A stretch of DNA of 64,000 nt, from contig DATDYB010000005.1 of the NCBI GenBank assembly GCA_036517115.1, positions 34,156-98,155 of the forward strand, written 5' to 3'. Shown piece after piece: positions 34,810 to 42,767 of this stretch (its first letter is position 1; each line of letters opens with the position of its first letter). The stretch comes from DATDYB01 sp036517115. Lineage in GTDB: Bacteria; Patescibacteriota; Minisyncoccia; Phycocordibacterales; PALSA-1337. Position numbers and translations under genes: made by a program. Below the pieces are notes generated by a model. It did not search any database. It was not told the origin of the DNA and saw only the letters and a list, made by a program, of their open reading frames with translations.

Positions 34810-36005
34810 TCCCGTTCATCAGTTGTTGAGGCAGAGAGGAGCGCATCCCGCGTATAGCGATTGGAGGGATTCCATAGCATCCAGGAGTCGAGCCCTGCAT
34901 CATAGGTCGCCTGAATCTGAGCCCTCACTTCTTTCGGTCCATACACTCCACCGTAATTAAAATCCTGCAACCACGGCCTTAATTTCAAAGGAGTAGTGCT
35001 CGCGTTCGTTGCCCGCAAGGCCGCGCTGTCCATTGAGAACTTTATGATCTCGTATGGTACCTTATTCGGATCGGGCCAACCGTTGAAATTCGGCGGGTAA
35101 TGAGACGGGTAGACCATGGGTGCGACATAATCAAAATGTGTCAAAGCATGTTCAAGGATTTGTCCGATATTTAAATCATCCTTGTTGGTCGCTGTCATTC
35201 CAAAGAGGTCGGCTGAAACAGTAATGCCCTCGGAGCGAAGTACGTCGGTAATATAGCTAAAAAATTCATTGATGACCTCGGCTTTTTTTCTGCTACCGGC
35301 CCAAGGAAACGAAATATCATTCATAGGACCGTCGGATGGAAAGCGTATATAGTCAAGATTGATTTCATCAAACCCTCGCGCATACGCCTCTTTTGAAATC
35401 GCCGTGATATATTCCCATACCGGCTTTGCTCCCGCATCGAGCCATCGCACACCTTTGTGATCTTTCCATTCTGTAGTGCCATTTTTATTTTTCACGGCCA
35501 GTTCAGGTCGCTTCCCTACCAAGTATTGATCTTGGAACACCGAGACTCTGCCGATGACATAAATATTTTTTTCATGAAGGGTTTTAATGAGCTCGTCCAG
35601 ATCGCTGATGCGACGTTCGGACGCTCCCGTCTCTTTGAGTACCGGATCATTCACTGGAAACGCGATGCGTCCTGTGTAATCTTTAATATCAATGACTACC
35701 GCATTAACCTCAGTTTCATCAATGAGTGAAATGACTCCTTGACGCACTGCCGGTGAACCAGCAACATAGCTAGTCATGTAGACAGCCTTGAGCGGCACGG
35801 GCGTCGCTAGATGAAGAGGGATACTAGGGATTACTGCCACCTCGGCCTTAATAGGAGCGACGGAGATATAGGTAAAAGGAAAAAGTTCGGGTATGCCTAC
35901 ATAGAGTGCCGAGAGAGATAAAAGAGAAAACACCAGAAGTAGGTAACCCCAGACTATTCCGGATTTTCTCTTGGTTTCCGGAAAATGGGAAGCACCTTTT
36001 CTCAT
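34806..36005 (-). CDS. DUF4015-type putative glycoside hydrolase, membrane anchored
   Basis: 399 aa. A TM helix at 19-42 serves as anchor or uncleaved signal. The extracytoplasmic part is a TIM-barrel-like domain: VKAVYMTSYVAGSP near 73-86, VNAVVIDIKDYTGRIAF near 101-117, GFDEINLDYIRFPSDGP near 214-230 with the conserved acidic residues, and VAPMVYPSHYPPNF near 293-306. This matches the putative glycosyl hydrolase family PF13200. Substrate unknown; a role in surface or cell-wall glycan turnover is plausible. Its ATG directly abuts the stop of the small membrane gene upstream. Confidence 0.82.
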   Translation of the reverse strand: MRKGASHFPETKRKSGIVWGYLLLVFSLLSLSALYVGIPELFPFTYISVAPIKAEVAVIPSIPLHLATPVPLKAVYMTSYVAGSPAVRQGVISLIDETEVNAVVIDIKDYTGRIAFPVNDPVLKETGASERRISDLDELIKTLHEKNIYVIGRVSVFQDQYLVGKRPELAVKNKNGTTEWKDHKGVRWLDAGAKPVWEYITAISKEAYARGFDEINLDYIRFPSDGPMNDISFPWAGSRKKAEVINEFFSYITDVLRSEGITVSADLFGMTATNKDDLNIGQILEHALTHFDYVAPMVYPSHYPPNFNGWPDPNKVPYEIIKFSMDSAALRATNASTTPLKLRPWLQDFNYGGVYGPKEVRAQIQATYDAGLDSWMLWNPSNRYTRDALLSASTTDERD

Positions 36006-36236
36006 TTAATTAGCGAGCGTGCTGTTTCGGTTATCGATAAATACCTGATCGGTTGATTCCTTTTCTATGCCACATCCGCATGTTCGTGCGGGATTGTATC
36101 TGCGATACCCATATGAACCAAGAAGAAAAAACCCTGTCACTACAAGAAGTATTGTTTTCCAAGAATCCGGAAAACCCAAAAAAGGTAGTACTAAGATCCA
36201 GATGCCGAGAGTAAGTACTGTTTGTGACTTTAACAT
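36006..36236 (-). CDS. small membrane protein with CGC motif
   Basis: 76 aa from the ATG at 36236, with two hydrophobic helices near 5-22 and 26-42 and then a basic stretch GYRRYNPARTCGCGIEKE. TATAAT lies 6 bases upstream, supporting this start and a leaderless transcript. Co-transcribed with the putative glycoside hydrolase. No family recognised. Confidence 0.6.
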   Translation of the reverse strand: MLKSQTVLTLGIWILVLPFLGFPDSWKTILLVVTGFFLLGSYGYRRYNPARTCGCGIEKESTDQVFIDNRNSTLAN

Positions 36237-36242
36237 ATAGTC

Positions 36243-36248
36243 ATTATA
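36243..36248 (-). promoter_or_regulatory. -10 box of a probable leaderless transcript (small membrane protein operon)
   Basis: Consensus TATAAT on the minus strand, 6 bases before the ATG at 36236; no SD. Confidence 0.55.
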
Positions 36249-36361
36249 TTCTATTTTCCCAAAGCGCAAACTGTGGAGAACTCCGAAAGTACCCCTTCGA
36301 ACACAGGTGTGATAGGATGATGCCAGAAAAATTGAACCAAACCTTGAAAGGAGGTGAGTCT

Positions 36362-36865
36362 ATGAAGTGGTGGCAATATAGAGCACGGTCACATCCAGGA
36401 CGATTAGCGGCCCGACTTGTGAAATACAGAGAAGGCCAGATCATGTTGGAGTCAAAAAAAGAAAAGGGGCAGGAGACGGAAGTATGGCGAGGCGCCATAG
36501 AGGAAATAATCCCTGTCCGAACCACCGTGCATTTTCATTTGCACTGGCTGGCGAAAAGAAGAAGTGTTTTTGACAAACATTGGTCAAAAAAATGGGAATG
36601 GGAATTCGAAAAACGCGCTACCAGTCTTCCTTACGTTCTCGATATCCAAACAGGGATCGAACCCGCAGGGTCTGACCCTATTGAACTTGAGAAGGAAATT
36701 TTCAAGTTTTATCAGAACAAACAAAGTAAGTGCGGTGGGATTACTTTTCCCAAACGTTGCTTCTTTGTAACAACACAGGGAGAAAACGGAACGTTGTTCC
36801 AACCCTCTGATCCATATAACCTGGAGATACGGGGAGACGAGCTCATCGATCCTTTAAGCACATAA
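36362..36865 (+). CDS. hypothetical protein (167 aa) with a full-consensus SD
   Basis: Start at ATG 36362 because AAAGGAGGTGA ends 4 bases before it, a complete complement of a canonical anti-SD. The protein is rich in Trp, Arg and Lys (KWWQYRARSHPGRLAARLV at the N terminus, HWSKKWEWEFEKRATSLPYVL in the middle) and has no TM helix. No family recognised. The terminator hairpin overlaps the stop codon, so the gene is a compact single unit; no clear promoter was found. Confidence 0.6.
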   Translation: MKWWQYRARSHPGRLAARLVKYREGQIMLESKKEKGQETEVWRGAIEEIIPVRTTVHFHLHWLAKRRSVFDKHWSKKWEWEFEKRATSLPYVLDIQTGIEPAGSDPIELEKEIFKFYQNKQSKCGGITFPKRCFFVTTQGENGTLFQPSDPYNLEIRGDELIDPLST

Positions 36866-36890
36866 CCCCTACCGAAAGGCCGGGGGTTAT
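36862..36890 (+). terminator. intrinsic terminator overlapping the stop codon of the 36362 gene
   Basis: ATAACCCC and GGGGTTAT arms with an inner CC-GAAA-GG hairpin, followed by CATTTTAT. The TAA stop at 36863-36865 is inside the stem. Confidence 0.65.
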
Positions 36891-36912
36891 CATTTTATAC
36901 CCAACCCCGAGC

Positions 36913-37614
36913 CTAATGGAATGACTCCACCATCACCACGAATTCCCCGCGCACCTTTTCAGGATGGCCTTTAAAGTAATTCAGTACCTCTTCCGGCGTA
37001 CCAGAGACGATCTCTTCAAACACCTTAGTGAGTTCCCGCGCCACCACAACTTTTCTATTACTTGGAAGCTCGGCTTCCAAGTGGATGTTGAGTGCTTCGA
37101 GCGTTTTCAATATCCGATGCGGGGATTCGTAAAATACGACGGTTCTTTCGGAGTCGGCTATTTCTTTAAAAAGAGTCTGTCGTCCTTTCTTATGCGGCAG
37201 GAATCCTAAGAACAAAAAGTCAGAGGAGGGCAAGCCGCTTGCTGAGAGAGCGGCCGTGAGTGCGGATGCACCGGGAATAGGCATGACAGTCACTTCTCCT
37301 TTCTTAAAATGATCCCGCACTTCTTTCACGATCAAACATCCCGGATCAGAGATCCCTGGGGTACCCGCATCGGTTACGAGTGCAAGATTTTTTCCTTCTT
37401 CGAGTAAACCGATGAGTTGCTCCGACTTCGCCTCGGTACTGTGGGCATTATAGGAAATGAGAGGTTTTTTGATCTCGTATTTGTTGAGTAAGCGGGCGGT
37501 CATCCGCGTATCCTCGCAAATAACGCCGTCAACATTTTTGAGAATGTTAAGCGCCCGAAGAGTAATATCTTCAAGATTACCGATGGGTGTTGCCACAATG
37601 TAGAGGATAGCCAT
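36913..37614 (-). CDS. rsmI: 16S rRNA (cytidine-1402-2'-O)-methyltransferase
   Basis: 233 aa. LYIVATPIGNLEDITLRAL at 4-22 and CEDTRMTARLLNKY near 34-47 are diagnostic of RsmI, with LVTDAGTPGISDPG near 78-91 (SAM loop) and FYESPHRILKTLE near 159-171. It 2'-O-methylates C1402 in the 16S decoding site. Housekeeping gene with no operon partner; no SD. Confidence 0.93.
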   Translation of the reverse strand: MAILYIVATPIGNLEDITLRALNILKNVDGVICEDTRMTARLLNKYEIKKPLISYNAHSTEAKSEQLIGLLEEGKNLALVTDAGTPGISDPGCLIVKEVRDHFKKGEVTVMPIPGASALTAALSASGLPSSDFLFLGFLPHKKGRQTLFKEIADSERTVVFYESPHRILKTLEALNIHLEAELPSNRKVVVARELTKVFEEIVSGTPEEVLNYFKGHPEKVRGEFVVMVESFH

Positions 37615-37709
37615 GCCTCTACCCTAGCAGATTTTTGAATGTTTACAATACGTGTGCATCGTCGACCGTAGGTAGTAGATTTCATAGTGATTTGTAGTTC
37701 GTATTGCTG

Positions 37710-37715
37710 TATAAT
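37710..37715 (+). promoter_or_regulatory. -10 box of a probable leaderless transcript (ATP-grasp gene)
   Basis: Consensus TATAAT, 7 bases before the ATG at 37723; no SD. Confidence 0.6.
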
Positions 37716-37722
37716 CGGCCTA

Positions 37723-38952
37723 ATGGACGAGCTTAGAACAACACTCAAAAAAAGACCGATCGTATACGTTACTCGCGACATCGAGCGGGCACTCGGTTTC
37801 TTGCCTTCGGATGGCTATTTTGTAATTAGCAACCGTACCAGCTACGCAGAAAAGATACTCACCAAACATCCCAACAATGTTGTACTCATTGATCGCGTGG
37901 ATAGTGGCATGCTTGATACTCATGAACTACTATCCACCTCTGAAGTAGCCACCACAATTTCAAAGCACGCCGCACACGTCATGGTGTTTAAAAATACTTC
38001 GGCTATTGAAACGATTTGTAAAGAAAGGGGCTGGAGTTTACTTAACCCAAAAGCCGCTCTTGCTGAAATGATTGAAAATAAAATAACTCAAGTTGCATGG
38101 CTCGGCAAACTCAAAAAATTCCTACCACCGCACCGCATCACTACAGGGAAAGATTGTGTATGGAGCAATACACCCTTTATCGTTCAATACGCGCATGCTC
38201 ACACCGGTGAAGGTACGATCCTCGTCAATAACAATGAAACAGCGGAAAACATCCGAGAAACATTCCCTCATCGCGAGGTACGAATCACCGACTTCGTCGA
38301 TGGTCCTGTATTTACGAGCAATAACATCGTCACAGAGGAAGAAGTGCTCCTCGGAAACGTAAGTTACCAGATCACCGGTCTCTCACCATTTACCGAAAAT
38401 AAATTCTCTACGATCGGCAACGACTGGAACTTTGCAACAAGAACACTCTCGCCTACTCAAAAAAGCGAGATCGAAAAAATGGTCCGGGAGATCGGAAAAA
38501 GAATGAGAGATGATGGATGGAAGGGTCTTTTTGGCGTCGATGTAATCCTCGACTCAAAAACAGGAAAAATATACTTGATTGAAATCAACGCACGCCAACC
38601 GGCTTCTACGACATATGAATCACAACTCCAAAAAAAATCTAACCCTTTTAGCATTTCCGTATTCGAGGCTCATCTCGCTTCCCTCCTCGGTCTTTCAACC
38701 TTCAACCTTCAACCTTCAACTATTCTTGATGGCGCTCAAATCATCGCCCGTCATACCAACGCTCACATCGACACAGGAGGACTCGCGACAAAACTTCGCC
38801 AAATGAATCTTACTGTTATAGAATATGAAAATAACGCCCATAATGCAGACGCGTTACGAATTCAAAGCGGCCATTCACTAATCGAGAATGTGAACATACT
38901 GAACGATACCGGTAAACAGATTGCCTCCATCTTAAATCCTCATGGAAACTAA
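37723..38952 (+). CDS. ATP-grasp domain protein
   Basis: 409 aa from the ATG at 37723, which follows a TATAAT box by 7 bases. The middle part has the ATP-grasp layout: FIVQYAHAHTGEGTILVNN near 153-171, a hinge region RITDFVDGPVFTSNNIV near 188-204, and the metal-binding core GLFGVDVILDSKTGKIYLIEINARQPASTT near 265-294 (DxxxD...EINxR). It would ligate a carboxylate to an amine or thiol; substrate unknown. A tandem CTTCAAC repeat (38694-38720) inside the gene adds STFNLQPSTI. Its end overlaps the next gene by 11 bases. Confidence 0.75.
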   Translation: MDELRTTLKKRPIVYVTRDIERALGFLPSDGYFVISNRTSYAEKILTKHPNNVVLIDRVDSGMLDTHELLSTSEVATTISKHAAHVMVFKNTSAIETICKERGWSLLNPKAALAEMIENKITQVAWLGKLKKFLPPHRITTGKDCVWSNTPFIVQYAHAHTGEGTILVNNNETAENIRETFPHREVRITDFVDGPVFTSNNIVTEEEVLLGNVSYQITGLSPFTENKFSTIGNDWNFATRTLSPTQKSEIEKMVREIGKRMRDDGWKGLFGVDVILDSKTGKIYLIEINARQPASTTYESQLQKKSNPFSISVFEAHLASLLGLSTFNLQPSTILDGAQIIARHTNAHIDTGGLATKLRQMNLTVIEYENNAHNADALRIQSGHSLIENVNILNDTGKQIASILNPHGN

Positions 38953-39718
38953 CACCTTAACCGAAAAGGCTCTTGCCGTCATCAACGCGTACATGCACCT
39001 GCCTATTGGAAATGGTGTGGCGTGTCCCTACCATAATAATCGCCGACGAAAGGTACGTGCCGGTCTTCGGGCGCTGGTTGGCAAAGGAAGCGTGAACGAC
39101 ATCGTAGACGAAGCGACGATTATGAGCATTCGAGAAAAGAAACCGCTAGCTGCACTCACCACCCCTGAACTGACTAAATTTCTTGTCGACCATTCGTTAG
39201 GCATCGATTGTTCGGGATTCGCCTATTATGTACTTGATGAAGAGAGTAAAGCGTTTAATCGAGGAACGCTCCGGAGACGTTTACGATACCCTTTCGCCAC
39301 CTCTCCGCTCCGGAAATTGATTATCCTTTTGCGGAAAGTTGAGAATGCTGGAGTAAGTACCTTCGCTCACCCCAACAATAGTCGAGAGATTGCTCTTGCT
39401 GAAATAAAACCTGGAGATTTTATTGCCATGACCTATGCCGGAGTAGGCACGGTTCTTGACCACATGGTGATTATTCATGCAGTCGACAAAGAAAACGAAC
39501 GTGTCAAAACCATTCATTACTCTAATGCTATCGCTTGGTCTTCCGATGGACTCTACGGACATGGAGTGCGGCAAGGAACTATCAAGATCCTCAACGCCGA
39601 AAAATCAATCATCCATCAATACTGGACTGAAAACGGGAAATCCGGAAACGAAAATTATACGCTCGTCCGCGCACTGCAATCATCCTCATGTACCATACGA
39701 CGACTTAATTGGTTTTAA
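38942..39718 (+). CDS. NlpC/P60-like cysteine hydrolase, unassigned
   Basis: 258 aa, no signal peptide. GIDCSGFAYYVLDEE near 84-98 matches the catalytic Cys motif of NlpC/P60 enzymes, and VLDHMVIIHAVDKENERV near 174-191 has a His where the second catalytic residue is expected; GDFIAMTYAG precedes it as usual. The N-terminal ~80 residues are unrecognised. Translationally linked (11-base overlap) with the ATP-grasp gene, so the two may act on one peptide-like substrate; this is inference. Confidence 0.6.
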   Translation: METNTLTEKALAVINAYMHLPIGNGVACPYHNNRRRKVRAGLRALVGKGSVNDIVDEATIMSIREKKPLAALTTPELTKFLVDHSLGIDCSGFAYYVLDEESKAFNRGTLRRRLRYPFATSPLRKLIILLRKVENAGVSTFAHPNNSREIALAEIKPGDFIAMTYAGVGTVLDHMVIIHAVDKENERVKTIHYSNAIAWSSDGLYGHGVRQGTIKILNAEKSIIHQYWTENGKSGNENYTLVRALQSSSCTIRRLNWF

Positions 39719-39720
39719 AA

Positions 39721-39804
39721 TACCAATCTACAAATGGCTACGAATACTCTCGATCTTCACATTTGTAGCCATTCGTATATTTGCAAGGATTAGTATATTA
39801 GTAT
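39721..39804 (+). repeat. 84-bp intergenic repeat, copy 1
   Basis: Matches 40995-41078 at 79 of 84 positions without gaps. It includes an inverted repeat around GGCTAC/GTAGCC and ends in ATTAGTATATTAGTAT. It stands between the NlpC/P60-like gene and mraY. Confidence 0.85.
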
Positions 39805-39843
39805 CTATTTACTTAAGCTATTTTTACTGATAAAGTTTTGAGC

Positions 39844-40974
39844 ATGAATCTCACCGTAGCGACCATTCAAGCGCTTTCCTCAACCATCGGTTTTGCCATT
39901 CTAAGTGCTGTTGTAAGCTTCGCGTGGAGCCCTCTTTTGATCTTTCTTCTATATAAATACAACATTACGCGCAGAGCGGAATTTGACCCGACACTTGGTA
40001 TGGAGTCGCGCAAAGATAAAGCCCATGTGCCGGTCATGGGAGGGCTTCTCGTTATCATCACTGTCGCCGTCATCACCATCGTTTTTAATTGGGAGAGAAG
40101 TTATACATGGGTACCAATCGGCGTAATGATCCTTGCTGCCGCTCTGGGTGCCGCGGATGATTTACTCAATATTTTCGGCAACAAGCGCCGGTCTCGAAGC
40201 ATACGCCAAATTTTCACCCTAATCCGCGTTCACCACGACTGGAAAATGCGTGTGTGGTATGTACTGACATTCCCCTGGTCCCTTTTCAAGCGCACCTCAC
40301 TCTGGCTCGGCTCGCACCCGGGCACCGGCATTCATGTGCACGAAAAACTACTGCTTCAATTCATAGCGGGGGCGATCACGGCGTGGTGGGTCTACTTTAA
40401 ACTGGGCGAAGATTGGCAATCGCTCTATGTTCCCTTCCACGGCTTTATCGACATCGGCTGGATCATCATTCCTCTCATTATCGTCGTGGTAATGTTTACC
40501 GCTAATGCAGTTAATATCGCGGACGGCATGGACGGACTCGCCGGCGGCATGCTCATCCCCACCTTCGGCGCACTCGCTATTTTAAGTTGGACATCAAGCT
40601 ATCATGAAATGGCAGTTTTGAATGCCACCGCCATGGGGGCGCTTGTGGCGTACACCTATTTCAATATAAAACCTGCTCGCTTTCAGATGGGCGATGTGGG
40701 GTCGCTCGGTCTCGGTGCGCTCCTCGCCATTAACACCATTGTAATCAATCAACTAATAGTTCTTCCGATTCTCGGCTTCATGTTCTACATCGAGGCAGTG
40801 AGCGTGGTGATTCAGGTATCTGGTCGCTATCTTTTAGGTCGGAGAATTTTCAAAATGGCTCCCATCCATCATCACTTCGAGCTCAAAGGCTGGAGTGAGG
40901 AAAAAACCATCATGCGCTTCTGGATCATTCACCTGGCGGCGGTACTTCTCGGGATGTGGGTAGCGCTTCATTAA
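39844..40974 (+). CDS. mraY: phospho-N-acetylmuramoyl-pentapeptide transferase
   Basis: 376 aa from ATG 39844 (a TTG six bases earlier is possible). About ten TM helices. HVPVMGGLLVIIT near 59-71, GAADDLLNIFGNKRRS near 97-112, NAVNIADGMDGLAGG near 219-233, GDVGSLGLGALL near 280-291 and the C-terminal KMAPIHHHFELKGWSE are all MraY signatures. It makes lipid I at the inner membrane face. The Mur-ligase genes at 42768 and 45441 are near but not in one operon. Confidence 0.94.
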   Translation: MNLTVATIQALSSTIGFAILSAVVSFAWSPLLIFLLYKYNITRRAEFDPTLGMESRKDKAHVPVMGGLLVIITVAVITIVFNWERSYTWVPIGVMILAAALGAADDLLNIFGNKRRSRSIRQIFTLIRVHHDWKMRVWYVLTFPWSLFKRTSLWLGSHPGTGIHVHEKLLLQFIAGAITAWWVYFKLGEDWQSLYVPFHGFIDIGWIIIPLIIVVVMFTANAVNIADGMDGLAGGMLIPTFGALAILSWTSSYHEMAVLNATAMGALVAYTYFNIKPARFQMGDVGSLGLGALLAINTIVINQLIVLPILGFMFYIEAVSVVIQVSGRYLLGRRIFKMAPIHHHFELKGWSEEKTIMRFWIIHLAAVLLGMWVALH

Positions 40975-40994
40975 AAACCAAATATACGAATGAG

Positions 40995-41078
40995 TACCAA
41001 TCTACAAATGGCTACGAATACTCAAGATCTTAACATTTGTAGCCATTTGTAGATTTGCAAGGATTAGTATATTAGTAT
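40995..41078 (+). repeat. 84-bp intergenic repeat, copy 2, supplies promoter and start codon
   Basis: Second copy of the repeat at 39721. Here the 14-bp arms CTACAAATGGCTAC and GTAGCCATTTGTAG are perfect. The distal end TATATTAGT reads straight into ATG, so the repeat provides a -10-like box and the first two bases of the next gene's start codon. Confidence 0.85.
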
Positions 41079-41763
41079 GTACCTTTTCTGGAACAAAAAA
41101 ACTATAACCGACTTCAGTGATTCAAACATAGAGTCGCTCTATAATGACGGCTTCGTTTTCACCCGCCTCGGCAAAGGGGTGATGCATCAGACGAGGAGTG
41201 CCCGGATCGATCTTTCAAAGTTCGAACTCTCGAGCGAAAACCGAAGAATTTTAAAAAAAGTGGAAGGGTTATGTTTAGAGAAACACCCGATCCCCTATTT
41301 AGAATACTCTTGGGAAATTGGAAAAATAGCTAAAGATTTTTATACTTCTCGAGATGCTGATTTTTCCGCAAATAAAATAAAGGAATTACTAACCGATGAT
41401 ACTGAATCGAACTTTAACATCCTACTCGCCTTTGAAGAGGACACCATCCCCTCCCCATCCTCCCCTTTCCAAGGGGAGGTGGCCGAAGGCCGGAGGGGTT
41501 ATGCTATCTGCTACCAATCCCCAACCCTGCTCCACTACAGCTACCCTTTTTATGATCTCTCCGCCCCCAAAGACACCGGTCTCGGTATGATGCTCAAAGC
41601 GATCCTCTGGGCAAAAGAAAATGGCAAAAAATATTTTTATCTAGGTTCGCTCCAACGTCCTACCGACGTCTACAAGCTCCAATTTGCGGGATTGGAGTGG
41701 TTCGACGGAAAGAAGTGGCAAACCGATCTTGCAACAGCTAAGAAAACTCTCAATGAAAATTAA
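41077..41763 (+). CDS. arginyl-tRNA-protein-transferase-like (GNAT-fold) protein
   Basis: 228 aa. The C-terminal half, YSYPFYDLSAPKDTGLGMM followed by LKAILWAKENGKKYFYLGS and LQFAGLEWFDGKKW, matches the C-terminal domain of Ate1/Bpt aminoacyl-tRNA protein transferases; the N-terminal CxxC zinc site of true arginyltransferases is absent. A GC-rich palindrome (about 41449-41502) is inserted in frame and encodes PSPSSPFQGEVAEGRRG. Start codon lies at the end of the 84-bp repeat. Overlaps rlmH by 11 bases. Confidence 0.65.
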   Translation: MYLFWNKKTITDFSDSNIESLYNDGFVFTRLGKGVMHQTRSARIDLSKFELSSENRRILKKVEGLCLEKHPIPYLEYSWEIGKIAKDFYTSRDADFSANKIKELLTDDTESNFNILLAFEEDTIPSPSSPFQGEVAEGRRGYAICYQSPTLLHYSYPFYDLSAPKDTGLGMMLKAILWAKENGKKYFYLGSLQRPTDVYKLQFAGLEWFDGKKWQTDLATAKKTLNEN

Positions 41764-42172
41764 TCTCGTTGTAGTAGGAAAACAAGAGGCTCTTTTTACT
41801 GAAGCAGTGCTTGAATTTACGAAGCGTATTAAACGGTACAGCGATTTTGAAGTAGTAGAAACGACTGACGAGAAACTCGGTGAGGTCATACAAAAATACG
41901 AACGGATGTTTCTGCTCGATGAAAAAGGTAAAGAATTTTCAACGATGGAGTTCTCCGACCTCCTACAGAAACAGTTAAACATAGGTGGTAAAAACATGTG
42001 CTTCGTCATCGGCGGAGCGTATGGTTTTAGTGCCGAAGTAAAAGAACAAGCCAACGCCACAATCTCTCTTTCCAAACTGACCTTCCCTCACCAGCTCGTC
42101 CGCGTCATTTTCCTCGAACAGCTCTATCGAGCATTCACTATTTTAAATAACGAGAAGTATCACCATCAATAG
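41753..42172 (+). CDS. rlmH: 23S rRNA (pseudouridine-1915-N3)-methyltransferase
   Basis: 139 aa from ATG 41753 (MKINLVVVGKQ), slightly shorter than the usual ~155. FVIGGAYGFSAEVKEQAN near 84-101 is the SPOUT knot and SKLTFPHQLVRVIFLEQLYRAFTI near 107-130 the RlmH C-terminal signature. It methylates pseudouridine 1915 in helix 69 of 23S rRNA. Overlaps the preceding gene by 11 bases; no SD. Confidence 0.92.
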   Translation: MKINLVVVGKQEALFTEAVLEFTKRIKRYSDFEVVETTDEKLGEVIQKYERMFLLDEKGKEFSTMEFSDLLQKQLNIGGKNMCFVIGGAYGFSAEVKEQANATISLSKLTFPHQLVRVIFLEQLYRAFTILNNEKYHHQ

Positions 42173-42257
42173 AGATTAGTATATCAATGGTTAGAAATTG
42201 GATACCGAAGAATAAAAAACTCGCGACGGATGGGCCCGCGCGAATCATACACATGTG

Positions 42258-42635
42258 CTATTTTAGTAACGCGGTCTCTAAAGAAACCTGCTGCCAATCA
42301 CCCGAATTGATCCCTGAGGTGACAGTCCATCCCTGTGTTTCAAATCTTTGTGTAACCAAAAGAACCGCCTTCTTTTCGTTCGAAAGACACCGTTTCTTGT
42401 CCCTCTCGGCATAGTAATCGTACGGAACCTTCGACTCGAATTCACATACGATCTTGTCATCAGACATCTCAAGCTCGCAAGCACGAAGTTTTTTATCAAG
42501 CGAATTCTCAATATCCCAAGCTCTTTGAGCTATAAGAAATTCATCCTGCGCTTGTTCCACCTCTTTTTTCCTCTCTGCTTCAGTGGACAGCTTGGCGGTT
42601 AGTGCTTCTAAGATTGTTTTTGCTGGCATAGCCAT
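42258..42635 (-). CDS. hypothetical protein (125 aa), charged and helical
   Basis: ATG at 42635 with AAAGGA 8 bases before it. The N-terminal half (LTAKLSTEAERKKEVEQAQDEFLIAQRAW) is predicted to form a long charged helix or coiled coil; two Cys lie in ACELEMSDDKIVCEFE. No signal peptide or TM helix; no family recognised. It is a single unit with its own promoter (42662-42689) and belongs to the SD-bearing class. Confidence 0.6.
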   Translation of the reverse strand: MAMPAKTILEALTAKLSTEAERKKEVEQAQDEFLIAQRAWDIENSLDKKLRACELEMSDDKIVCEFESKVPYDYYAERDKKRCLSNEKKAVLLVTQRFETQGWTVTSGINSGDWQQVSLETALLK

Positions 42636-42661
42636 ACTTTTTATCCTTTCATCTAAGCATG

Positions 42662-42689
42662 AATATAATACGAATATTTATAATGTCAA
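42662..42689 (-). promoter_or_regulatory. sigma-70-type promoter of the 42258 gene
   Basis: Minus strand TTGACA (42684-42689), 16-base spacer, TATATT (42662-42667). The leader is short, about 20 bases, just enough for the SD. Confidence 0.6.
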
Positions 42690-42767
42690 CTCCTATATTT
42701 CACACCCATTTTCCGTTAAACTGAGTAAGTATTTTTACTTTATGGACTTTTCGACTTTATAGACTTT

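Noticed and set aside
42187..42414. Possible plus-strand gene after rlmH, preceded by an ATTAGTATAT word
   Set aside because: Most of it is antisense to the SD-bearing minus-strand gene at 42258-42635, and the translation has no protein-like pattern.
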